Source of the DNA: Candidatus Poribacteria bacterium
GTDB lineage: Bacteria; Poribacteria; WGA-4E; PCPOR2b
Direction: 5' to 3'
Length of the DNA stretch: 8,505 nt
Assembly: GCA_027296925.1 (NCBI GenBank)
Contig: JAPUIP010000570.1
Span: 1-8,505, forward strand
Part shown: positions 1-5,463 of the stretch, piece by piece
Position numbering within the stretch: position 1 is the first letter of the stretch
Layout of the letters: each line of letters opens with the position of its first letter
Made by a program: the position numbers and the translations under genes
The notes under the pieces: model-generated
What the model was told of the DNA's origin: nothing
What the model saw: the letters and a program-made list of their open reading frames with translations, nothing else
Database searches by the model: none

Positions 1-570
1 CTGATCGTCGGCGCCGTGGCACACCAGAATCTTGGCTTTGATTGCGCCGGGTTGCGCCGGTTTCGACGTGGACAGACTCCCATGAAAACTGACCACACCA
101 TCGAGGTCTACCCCCAGACGCGCCATTTGTAGCACAACCCCGCCGCCGAAACAGTACCCGATCGCCGCGATGTGTTCTGGGTCAGTGGTCTTGTGTTTCT
201 TCAAGAACTCCATAGCGGCCACAAACCTCGCCTTACCGGCGTCCATATTCCGCATCGCCTCGCTGGCAAACTTGCCGGCATCGTCGGGATGCTCGGCTTG
301 TTTCCCGTCACCGTACATGTCCACCGCCAGCGCCGTGTAACCGAGTTCGACCAGCATTCTCGCACGCTTGCGGGCATATTCGTTATGCCCCCACCATTCG
401 TGCACGACCAGCACTCCCGGCCGCTTGTCTTCCACGCTGTCGTCGTAGGCAAGATAGCCTTTCAGCGTCAGGTTATCTGCGGTGTACTCAACCGGTTCCC
501 CGTGTATATCGGCATAAGCCGAAACCAGTCCCGATAACATCAGTAACATGCTTACACTTAAACGCATCAT
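1..570 (-). CDS. Dienelactone hydrolase family protein, exported (3' end beyond the left edge)
   Basis: An alpha/beta-hydrolase of the dienelactone hydrolase (DLH) family. The 190 visible residues start at ATG 568-570, nine or so bases after a strong AAAGGAGAA ribosome binding site (575-583). Residues 1-20 form a signal peptide (hydrophobic SMLLMLSGLV, cleavage likely after AYA-20), so the mature enzyme should act in the periplasm or outside. Family hallmarks are visible: VVHEWWGHN (residues 55-63, containing the conserved Glu58), the nucleophile elbow GYCFGG with Cys140, and HGADD (residues 185-189), which supplies the acidic member of the triad. The catalytic His should lie in the missing C-terminal part; family members are roughly 230-260 residues long. 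DLH proper hydrolyses dienelactone in chlorocatechol degradation, but many exported homologues have unknown ester substrates, so the substrate here is not assignable. It is divergent from the small gene pair to its right. Confidence 0.9.
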   Translation of the reverse strand, partial: MMRLSVSMLLMLSGLVSAYADIHGEPVEYTADNLTLKGYLAYDDSVEDKRPGVLVVHEWWGHNEYARKRARMLVELGYTALAVDMYGDGKQAEHPDDAGKFASEAMRNMDAGKARFVAAMEFLKKHKTTDPEHIAAIGYCFGGGVVLQMARLGVDLDGVVSFHGSLSTSKPAQPGAIKAKILVCHGADDQ

Positions 571-645
571 GCGATTCTCCTTTCGTGTTGGGTTATTATG
601 TAAAATGCGAAACGTCATTTACCGATTTGCCGATCCGCCTAGCTC

Positions 646-675
646 TTGACTTTATGGGCGCTTCTATGCCACAAT
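646..675 (+). promoter_or_regulatory. Possible sigma-70 promoter for the small gene pair
   Basis: TTGACT (646-651) is followed after 18 bases by CACAAT (670-675). The -35 is close to consensus and the -10 is only fair. It lies in the intergenic region between the divergent hydrolase gene and the 770-1218 pair, pointing at the pair, with an untranslated leader of roughly 90 bases if ATG 770 is the start. Seen by eye only; no second element supports it. Confidence 0.3.
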
Positions 676-769
676 ATAGCAACAAGCTTGTTTCATCATT
701 TTGAAAAGGGCCCAGCGGTTCTTGCTTCTTAACGTGCCGTTCGCGTTCATCAGCCACTTGCCCAAAAGC

Positions 770-1012
770 ATGAAATTCACCCAATATTTTCTTCACACTC
801 GGCAGCGAAGTGACAGAAAAGACATCCGAACTGAATGGATTCAGGATGTCATTGACAAGCCGGTGAGGGAAGAAATACAGTCTGATGGTCGAATTCGAAG
901 ATGGGCTAAGATTTTGGAAGCGGATGATAAATATCTTCGCGTTGTTTTATTGGCAGACGGCGAAACGGTTCACAATGCTTTTTTCGACCATTCTTTCAGA
1001 GAGGGAACGTGA
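770..1012 (+). CDS. Small DUF4258-like hypothetical protein, first gene of a two-gene unit
   Basis: An 80-residue protein starting MKFTQYFLHTRQRSD, with a compact alpha/beta look: a charged helix (IRTEWIQDVIDKPVREEI), then strands carrying RIRRWAKI, KYLRVVLL and a terminal HNAFFD. This layout resembles the short DUF4258/RelE-fold-like proteins often found beside DUF2283 genes; that assignment is from memory of the pairing and is tentative. I chose ATG 770 because the homologue-like region begins there. A TTG at 701 would add 23 residues that look unconserved, and neither start has a clear ribosome binding site. The stop codon overlaps the start of the next gene by one base, so the two are translationally coupled. 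Such pairs have been discussed as toxin-antitoxin-like, but no catalytic residue here proves a toxin. Confidence 0.7.
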   Translation: MKFTQYFLHTRQRSDRKDIRTEWIQDVIDKPVREEIQSDGRIRRWAKILEADDKYLRVVLLADGETVHNAFFDHSFREGT

Positions 1013-1218
1013 TGGAAATTAGATACTTCCACGACACTGACACGTTGCTTATCAATTTCACTGATAAAGAAATTGTCGAGACGCGAGATTTCAACGAGGA
1101 TGTCCTCATTGAAATCGATAAAAATGGACACCTGGTGAGCATGACGATTGAGCACGCTACGCAGCATGCCAACATTATGAAGTTCTCATATCAGCAGATT
1201 GCAGTTCATGGCAGGTGA
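1012..1218 (+). CDS. DUF2283-like small protein, partner of the upstream gene
   Basis: A 68-residue protein beginning MEIRYFHDTDTLLINF, with the DUF2283 pattern: an initial strand with a D-T-D-T-L-x-I turn, a second strand (DKEIVETRDFNEDVLIEID) and G-H-L-V-S-M-T-I-E-H-A, a beta-meander similar to the antitoxin-like DUF2283 fold. A purine-rich AGAGAGGGAA sits just before the start. ATG 1012 shares its A with the preceding TGA; a GTG at 1009 is the in-frame alternative, which would overlap by four bases. The overlap makes co-translation with the 770-1012 gene likely. If the pair is a toxin-antitoxin module, this would be the antitoxin-like member, by analogy with family context rather than from any seen DNA-binding motif. 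It converges on the nucleotidyltransferase gene, 46 bases away, with no obvious terminator between them. Confidence 0.8.
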   Translation: MEIRYFHDTDTLLINFTDKEIVETRDFNEDVLIEIDKNGHLVSMTIEHATQHANIMKFSYQQIAVHGR

Positions 1219-1264
1219 AAGATGGATGTCCTACTCATTATTTCCTCTTCCGATTCGCCCGTGC

Positions 1265-3142
1265 CTATTCCCAGAACGGATTGTCCGCATCATAGTAATA
1301 CGCCGGCTCTTCAACCGAAACCTGACTCTCTTTTGTCAGCCGCAATGGCGAAGAAAACTGTTCGATAATCTCCTTTTGCGCCAACCATTCGCAGGCGAGA
1401 CCAACCCAAGCCTGTCGCTTGCCGAAATGCTCGCTGAACTCGGTTGCGGTGCGTGTACCGCCCGCTTCGGTCAAGAAGTCGAAAAGCGGCTGAAAAAGGA
1501 TGAAGGCCCTGTCTTCGAGGTATTCATCAATCATCTCAAGTGCTCGACGAACGGTTGCCTCATCCTTCCTTTTGTCGATCAGATCTGTAAAGACGGCGTT
1601 AAAGAAGTCGGGGTTGTGCTTGACCGCCTGGTAAATCGCTTTCCGTGTCGGCACTTCACCGCGGCTGATGGTCTCAATTCGTGCCAGTCGTTCCACCACG
1701 AACATGATATATAGAAAGCTGTAGTTGAGATCTTTTTTGACATAGAACCACTTTTCTGCCTTCGCCAATAACCCAAAGATGCCACTCCCGGCGTTCATGA
1801 GTTGCGTTTCCCGATCCTTTTCACCGATGTGGTCGAGGCTTTTGTGCCACACTGCGATGGCTTCATCCCTGGAAAAGAGTATCCGACTTCTGGAGAGAAT
1901 CGAATGCAGTTCGCTCCCCTGTAACCCACCCTCGAGCATCTTCTTGTACTGACCGCGTGGATAAATCGTCGCGCGGATATTCACGCCATCTTCCAGCAGG
2001 CTATATGTTTTGTCTGTTTTCGCGTCATCTCTGCTGATCAGGATGAGGTTGACATTGATCTTCTCCCAGACGTTATCCGCCGCGAGGTTGCTCGTGAGAA
2101 TTGCGGCGATGATGTACCGATCGCCCTTGACTCGATCAACGAAGGTATCCAGCGCCTCCATGATATGTGAGTGCACGTCCCCTTTCAATCCCAGAGGACT
2201 CGGTTCGCTCATCGCCGTCTCTGTTCGATCACAGTAGTAGGCGGCTTCCTCCATCTCGACCTGACTCTTCCGGGCAAGCTTCACGGGGGTGGAAACCTGC
2301 TGCACCAGCCCTTTCGTCGCCAACCATTCGTAGGCAGCGTCCAGTCTATCTTCGCCCACCTTTTTTTGGAAGTAGGCATTCAGTTCGGTTGTAGACCGCG
2401 GACCGTCCGCTTCGGCTAAGAAATCCAGGATCGGCTGAAAGATAAAGGTCTTGTCATCGAGGTAAGCATTGATCGCATCCAGGGCATTTTGGATAACCGC
2501 CTCATCCTTCTGCCGGTTGATCAGATCTGCATAGACGACGTTGAAGAAATCGGGGTTATATTTGAGGGCTGGCTGGATAACCTCTCGCGATGGCACCTCA
2601 TCGTTCAAGATAACTTCAACTCTCGCCAGCCCCTCCACCGTGCGCAGAATGGATAGGAAGCTGTAGTTGAGGTCTTTGTTGACATAGAACTGCTTTTCGG
2701 CGTACGTCAATGTGGGTAGCAGTTCTGTTGTGACGGTGAGGAGTTGGAGCGCCATGTCTCTCGCCCCGATGTGATGCAGATTCGCGTTTTGATACCAGTC
2801 CTTGATTGACTCATCATGGGTGAAAAGGAGGGTGCTTCGGGAGAAGTAGGAATGTTGGAATGAGCCTTGTAGCGCCGCTTCCTGCCATCGCTTCGATTCA
2901 CTGCGAGGAATGACGTTTGCGTGGATATTGACGCCATCTTCTATTAAACTGTAATCTCTCGGTTCGCCCTTTCCATCCCTCTGAATCAGCCAAAGGTCAA
3001 TATCGGATTTTTCCCAGACCTGATCATACGATAGGCTTCCCCCAAGAATGGCGGCAATAATGTTCCGATCCTTTTTGACCTTAGCGATCAAATCATCCAG
3101 TGCGCCCCGATAACGTCTTTCAACAGCCTCTTGTGATTCCAT
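1265..3142 (-). CDS. Tandem-duplicated nucleotidyltransferase/winged-helix protein, second half with degraded active site
   Basis: A 625-residue cytoplasmic protein of two tandem copies of the same module, about half identical by eye (residues 25-305 and 341-618). Each module has a polymerase-beta-like nucleotidyltransferase core, a helical middle (around EKxFYVxKDLNYSFL), and a winged-helix-like tail (around 235-295 and 551-606). Copy 1 carries the family signature GGS (34-36) followed by DID (47-49), the metal-binding carboxylates. In copy 2 the equivalent positions are TSN (350-352) and NVN (363-365), so this half should not bind metal in the normal way. A third carboxylate is not obvious even in copy 1, where the candidate strand reads VNIHANV. 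Start ATG 3142 follows AAGGAGA (3153-3159) by ten bases. An in-frame ATG at 3187 overlaps the predicted promoter and was not used. Substrate unknown: relatives include antibiotic adenylyltransferases and minimal nucleotidyltransferases. The winged helix suggests nucleic acid or partner binding. Confidence 0.85.
   Translation of the reverse strand: MESQEAVERRYRGALDDLIAKVKKDRNIIAAILGGSLSYDQVWEKSDIDLWLIQRDGKGEPRDYSLIEDGVNIHANVIPRSESKRWQEAALQGSFQHSYFSRSTLLFTHDESIKDWYQNANLHHIGARDMALQLLTVTTELLPTLTYAEKQFYVNKDLNYSFLSILRTVEGLARVEVILNDEVPSREVIQPALKYNPDFFNVVYADLINRQKDEAVIQNALDAINAYLDDKTFIFQPILDFLAEADGPRSTTELNAYFQKKVGEDRLDAAYEWLATKGLVQQVSTPVKLARKSQVEMEEAAYYCDRTETAMSEPSPLGLKGDVHSHIMEALDTFVDRVKGDRYIIAAILTSNLAADNVWEKINVNLILISRDDAKTDKTYSLLEDGVNIRATIYPRGQYKKMLEGGLQGSELHSILSRSRILFSRDEAIAVWHKSLDHIGEKDRETQLMNAGSGIFGLLAKAEKWFYVKKDLNYSFLYIMFVVERLARIETISRGEVPTRKAIYQAVKHNPDFFNAVFTDLIDKRKDEATVRRALEMIDEYLEDRAFILFQPLFDFLTEAGGTRTATEFSEHFGKRQAWVGLACEWLAQKEIIEQFSSPLRLTKESQVSVEEPAYYYDADNPFWE
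1289..2122 (-). repeat. Second (signature-lost) module of the duplicated nucleotidyltransferase
   Basis: Codes for residues 341-618. The fold-supporting residues are kept (for example IIAAIL, VWEK, DGVNI, DLNYSFL, NPDFFN and the terminal AYYYD), while the catalytic-signature positions are replaced. Kept structure with lost chemistry suggests selection for a regulatory or binding role. Confidence 0.75.
2228..3070 (-). repeat. First (signature-intact) module of the duplicated nucleotidyltransferase
   Basis: Codes for residues 25-305 of the 625-residue protein. It matches the second module along its whole length with only a few residues of gap. DNA-level similarity is still visible, for example around 2665-2700 against 1722-1760, where both copies carry TTGACATAGAAC within similar surroundings. 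This indicates an in-frame gene-internal duplication rather than fusion of unrelated domains. Confidence 0.75.
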
Positions 3143-3175
3143 GGTTCGCAGATCTCCTTTCCAGATGGACATACC

Positions 3176-3204
3176 ACTATACCACATATTTGTTAAGTGT
3201 TCAA
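3176..3204 (-). promoter_or_regulatory. Sigma-70-type promoter of the nucleotidyltransferase gene
   Basis: Read on the minus strand, TTGAAC (3199-3204) and TATAGT (3176-3181) are separated by exactly 17 bases; both boxes are near consensus. Transcription would begin near 3169, giving a leader of about 27 bases that contains the AAGGAGA ribosome binding site for ATG 3142. The -35 box overlaps the AAGGAG purine tract (3203-3208) that precedes the plus-strand small ORF, so the two divergent genes share very little DNA between them. Confidence 0.65.
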
Positions 3205-3224
3205 GGAGAAATTTATGTCAAGAA

Positions 3225-3449
3225 ATGCGTCCTATTGAATTATGGATCGATACGCGTTTAGAAGATGACTCGTTTCGTTTTCTCATTCTCCTAAATCCCC
3301 ATTTTTCAGAAAAATTCAGGCTATACTTCGCAGAATTGATGATGGAATTAAGCGCTTGGCAATTTCGCGGGGCTGCGGCCGGTAGCTTGACAATATCTAT
3401 GTCAGGTGTTAAACTAGAGTTCAGTTGCTGCACACGTAAATACAGTTAG
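3225..3449 (+). CDS. Small hypothetical protein, unrecognised
   Basis: A 74-residue ORF (MRPIELWIDTRLEDD...). I do not recognise it. The protein alternates charged and hydrophobic stretches (FRFLILLNPHF, FRLYFAELMMELSAW) and then a small-residue strand (AAAGSLTISMSGVKLEF), plausible for a small folded alpha/beta protein. The nearest Shine-Dalgarno, AAGGAG at 3203-3208, is about 16 bases from this ATG, too far. It is ideally placed instead for an out-of-frame ATG at 3215 that opens a seven-codon ORF ending at 3238. So either the start is weak and coupled to that mini-ORF, or the reading frame has been damaged near 3215-3238. The region is richer in A+T than its neighbours. The next ORF begins six bases after its stop. 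Confidence 0.45.
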   Translation: MRPIELWIDTRLEDDSFRFLILLNPHFSEKFRLYFAELMMELSAWQFRGAAAGSLTISMSGVKLEFSCCTRKYS

Positions 3450-3455
3450 CCGAAC

Positions 3456-3779
3456 ATGCCAGCTCATTACCCCGTATTACCCAGCCTTTGGCGCAATATT
3501 CAACCTGAAACCGTATATCAAATGAGAGATGCTCGGAAAGTTTCTTTTAGCAGGAAGCAAGTCCGACTAGGGAGCCGTCAGGATGCAAGAGGGAAGCATA
3601 TACAAGTGATTGAAACGGGTGATGTGCTCCCGGCAGGTCATCAAGGGCTCGTGCCCTCCGAACTCGCAGGCTATGACCGAAAAACAAAGGTGCTAGGGCA
3701 GGGAGGCAATCGCCGTTATCATGGCTACTTTACGGAAGATGGAACGTTACACTTTCCGGGTGTAGTGGCAGGCCATTAA
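3456..3779 (+). CDS. Basic hypothetical protein, unrecognised
   Basis: A 107-residue ORF rich in Arg, Lys and His, with motif-like stretches RQDARGKHIQVIETGDVLP and RYHGYFTEDGTLHFPG near the C-terminus. No signal peptide or membrane segment is seen. ATG 3456 has no visible ribosome binding site; an internal ATG at 3522 (85 residues) is an alternative and also lacks one. It follows the preceding ORF by six bases and is followed after 15 bases by the well-started gene at 3795, so the three may be one transcript. It could be a remnant of a longer protein or a non-coding stretch that happens to be open. The basic-then-acidic order with the next gene resembles effector/neutraliser pairs, but this is only inference. 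Confidence 0.4.
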   Translation: MPAHYPVLPSLWRNIQPETVYQMRDARKVSFSRKQVRLGSRQDARGKHIQVIETGDVLPAGHQGLVPSELAGYDRKTKVLGQGGNRRYHGYFTEDGTLHFPGVVAGH

Positions 3780-3794
3780 TAGAGAGGAAGTATC

Positions 3795-4211
3795 ATGAAT
3801 GTTAGCTTAAATAATCACCCAGTTTGGGATGAGTTTGATAAGGTATTAACCCAAATTGATGTGAAGGCACTTGCAATGGAACATTTAGCAGCCTGCAATT
3901 ACAAAGTGAATGGTTACTGGGATGAGGATGAGTTTTATGAAGAAATAGCTTTCGTTAGCCCTCTACGTGTAGAGTTAGCAAATAGCTCTGTCGGTAAAAC
4001 TCAGATAGACCATCACAGCCATCGCTGGGTGCGCCTTCAATTTTCGCTCAAACTTGATACGTCTGCTTCAGAAGCTGAACAGCCCAGTGACGATGAAGAG
4101 ATCGGTGAGTTGACGCTTGTTTTGGATTCAGCGTGGAGAATCGTTGATGAGAATTGGGTGATTGATGTGCAATCCCCCTTTGTTACTGCCAAAAAGGCAC
4201 AGAATGGCTGA
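3795..4211 (+). CDS. Acidic hypothetical protein, unrecognised
   Basis: A 138-residue protein beginning MNVSLNNHPVWDEFDKVL, with a good ribosome binding site (AGAGGAAG, 3783-3790) four bases before ATG 3795. It is strongly acidic overall, with clusters WDEDEFYEE (residues about 41-50) and SDDEE in a loop. It appears to be a soluble alpha/beta protein: an N-terminal helix, then strands around LRVELANS, RWVRLQFSLKL, IGELTLVLD and NWVIDVQSP. I do not recognise a named family. No signal peptide or transmembrane segment is present. The codon use and A+T content match the preceding small ORFs rather than the G+C-richer flanking genes, consistent with an acquired cassette. Its stop is 49 bases from the stop of the convergent beta-barrel gene. 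Confidence 0.75.
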   Translation: MNVSLNNHPVWDEFDKVLTQIDVKALAMEHLAACNYKVNGYWDEDEFYEEIAFVSPLRVELANSSVGKTQIDHHSHRWVRLQFSLKLDTSASEAEQPSDDEEIGELTLVLDSAWRIVDENWVIDVQSPFVTAKKAQNG

Positions 4212-4260
4212 AAGCAGAATTACAGCTTTGCAGAGTTTGTCGCGGAAATGGAATAAGAAC

Positions 4261-5430
4261 TCATCCCCCAAACCCTGACGATATGCCGAACCACGCCCCC
4301 AACCCGCGTAGATCCACGGTGCCGTCGCGCATCTCTCCCGTAGCGAACCGCCCAGCCATTTGCGCCTTGATCCGGTCCGTCATTTGAAAATCGACTCCGA
4401 TGGTGAACTGCCAGACCGTCGATTCCCCTTCGTCCTTTTCATTTGCCCTTGTGGACTGATATTCGGCACCCCCATGGATCTGAACAATGGGTGAAGTCTT
4501 GTAGCCGCCCCAAAGCGCGATTTCCCGCCGGTTGCCATTCGTGTTGAAGAACTCCGCGCTGAGTTCATCTGCGGTGGTTCGGAAGTGATTTTTGCCGCGT
4601 AAGAATTCCCGGTGCATAAGCTCGAATTGGGTTACCCGACCGACCCAACGCACGGTTGACTCGATCCGCATTTCGTCGCCCTGCTCGAACCAGATCTGAT
4701 CGTCGAAGCGATCGGCGCCGTACCTCGTATAAGTGAGATTGCTTTGCCAAGCGATTCGATTTCCGTCCCAGCGGGCGCCAACAGCAGCCTGAAACTGATT
4801 TCCGGGCTCGTAATGTGGGGCGCCTTCCATGACGTCGTAGCTTCCCTTGTGTAGGTGACTCACGCCACCGCTGAAAACTAAGGAGGCGATGGGTTGCGTT
4901 GCAGCGGCGGCGAGATGGAGATCGACCCCTTCCCCCAAACGGTTCACCGGGAATCCCAAGACTTCCGAATAGAACTGGTTTGCAATATCAACTTCCAAAG
5001 GGGATAACAGATTCTTGCCGGTTGGCACCGAGACCCCGGTAGTCAATCGCACGCGACCTTCCGGGAATTCATAAGCGAATTTGAGTTTCGCATCCCCCAC
5101 TCCACTCAAGCTGTCGTCTACCTCGCCTGCGTCGAAGCGCATCGTCGCGTTGGATTGGGAGACGTACAGCCACATATTCGGTGAGAGGGAAAGTTTTCCA
5201 AAGATCGGGAGGGCAACCTGGCTCAATCGCTCCTCAACCGCTTCAGGTTCGGAGGGGGTGAGTTTCCATGTCTGAAAGATGAGCGTGGAGCGGAATGTGT
5301 TTGGACTTCGCCCAAAGGCTGTCTCGGCAAATGACTTGCCCGACATTCCGCAGTAAAGGCAGGTTATTATGAGTATGATGCGTGCTGCACGATGTGTAGA
5401 ACGTAAAATGTAGAACGTAAAAGGACGCAT
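4261..5430 (-). CDS. Outer-membrane beta-barrel protein, exported
   Basis: A 389-residue protein with a signal peptide: basic start (residues 1-17), hydrophobic IILIITCLYCGMS (18-30) and likely cleavage after KSFA-35. The mature part alternates short amphipathic strands and polar turns (for example KLSLSPNMWLYVSQS, VRLTTGVSVPTGK, IAWQSNLTYTRYG), typical of an outer-membrane barrel. S-G-V-G-D-A-K-L-K-F-A-Y (residues 109-120) is like the GxGD strand motif of transporter-type and phenol-degradation (MetA-like) barrels; a precise family is not assigned. The terminal residues are Gly-rich rather than a classic final aromatic. It lies just downstream of the TPR lipoprotein gene (stop at 5464) and probably belongs to the same operon. 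Start choice is uncertain: ATG 5430 or in-frame GTG 5448, neither with a well-spaced ribosome binding site, and a 14-bp duplication lies inside the signal-peptide codons. Confidence 0.75.
   Translation of the reverse strand: MRPFTFYILRSTHRAARIILIITCLYCGMSGKSFAETAFGRSPNTFRSTLIFQTWKLTPSEPEAVEERLSQVALPIFGKLSLSPNMWLYVSQSNATMRFDAGEVDDSLSGVGDAKLKFAYEFPEGRVRLTTGVSVPTGKNLLSPLEVDIANQFYSEVLGFPVNRLGEGVDLHLAAAATQPIASLVFSGGVSHLHKGSYDVMEGAPHYEPGNQFQAAVGARWDGNRIAWQSNLTYTRYGADRFDDQIWFEQGDEMRIESTVRWVGRVTQFELMHREFLRGKNHFRTTADELSAEFFNTNGNRREIALWGGYKTSPIVQIHGGAEYQSTRANEKDEGESTVWQFTIGVDFQMTDRIKAQMAGRFATGEMRDGTVDLRGLGAWFGISSGFGG
5395..5422 (-). repeat. 14-bp perfect tandem duplication in the signal-peptide codons
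   Basis: On the minus strand TTTTACGTTCTACA occurs twice in direct succession (5409-5422 then 5395-5408). Fourteen is not a multiple of three, so gaining or losing a copy changes the frame upstream of the repeat. With one copy, the barrel frame would be opened by GTG 5435, seven bases after AGGTGATC (5443-5450), a good match to the extended Shine-Dalgarno sequence. Confidence 0.85.
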
Positions 5431-5463
5431 TTCACTTTGCCCGATCACCTTAAGTTGATGCAG

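Noticed and set aside
1199..1714. 171-codon plus-strand ORF
   Set aside because: It lies antisense within the nucleotidyltransferase gene, has no family look, and its open frame follows from the codon pattern of the real gene on the other strand.
3143..3187. Upstream ATG at 3187 as start of the nucleotidyltransferase
   Set aside because: It overlaps the -10 box of the predicted promoter and lacks a ribosome binding site, whereas ATG 3142 has AAGGAGA at ideal spacing.
3218..3433. 71-codon minus-strand ORF opposite the 3225 ORF
   Set aside because: No ribosome binding site and no recognisable features; the plus-strand reading connects better with the same-strand ORFs that follow, though neither is certain.
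4212..4235. Possible bidirectional terminator between the convergent genes at 4211 and 4261
   Set aside because: Only a 5-bp AAAGC/GCTTT stem without a T-tract on either strand; too weak to call.
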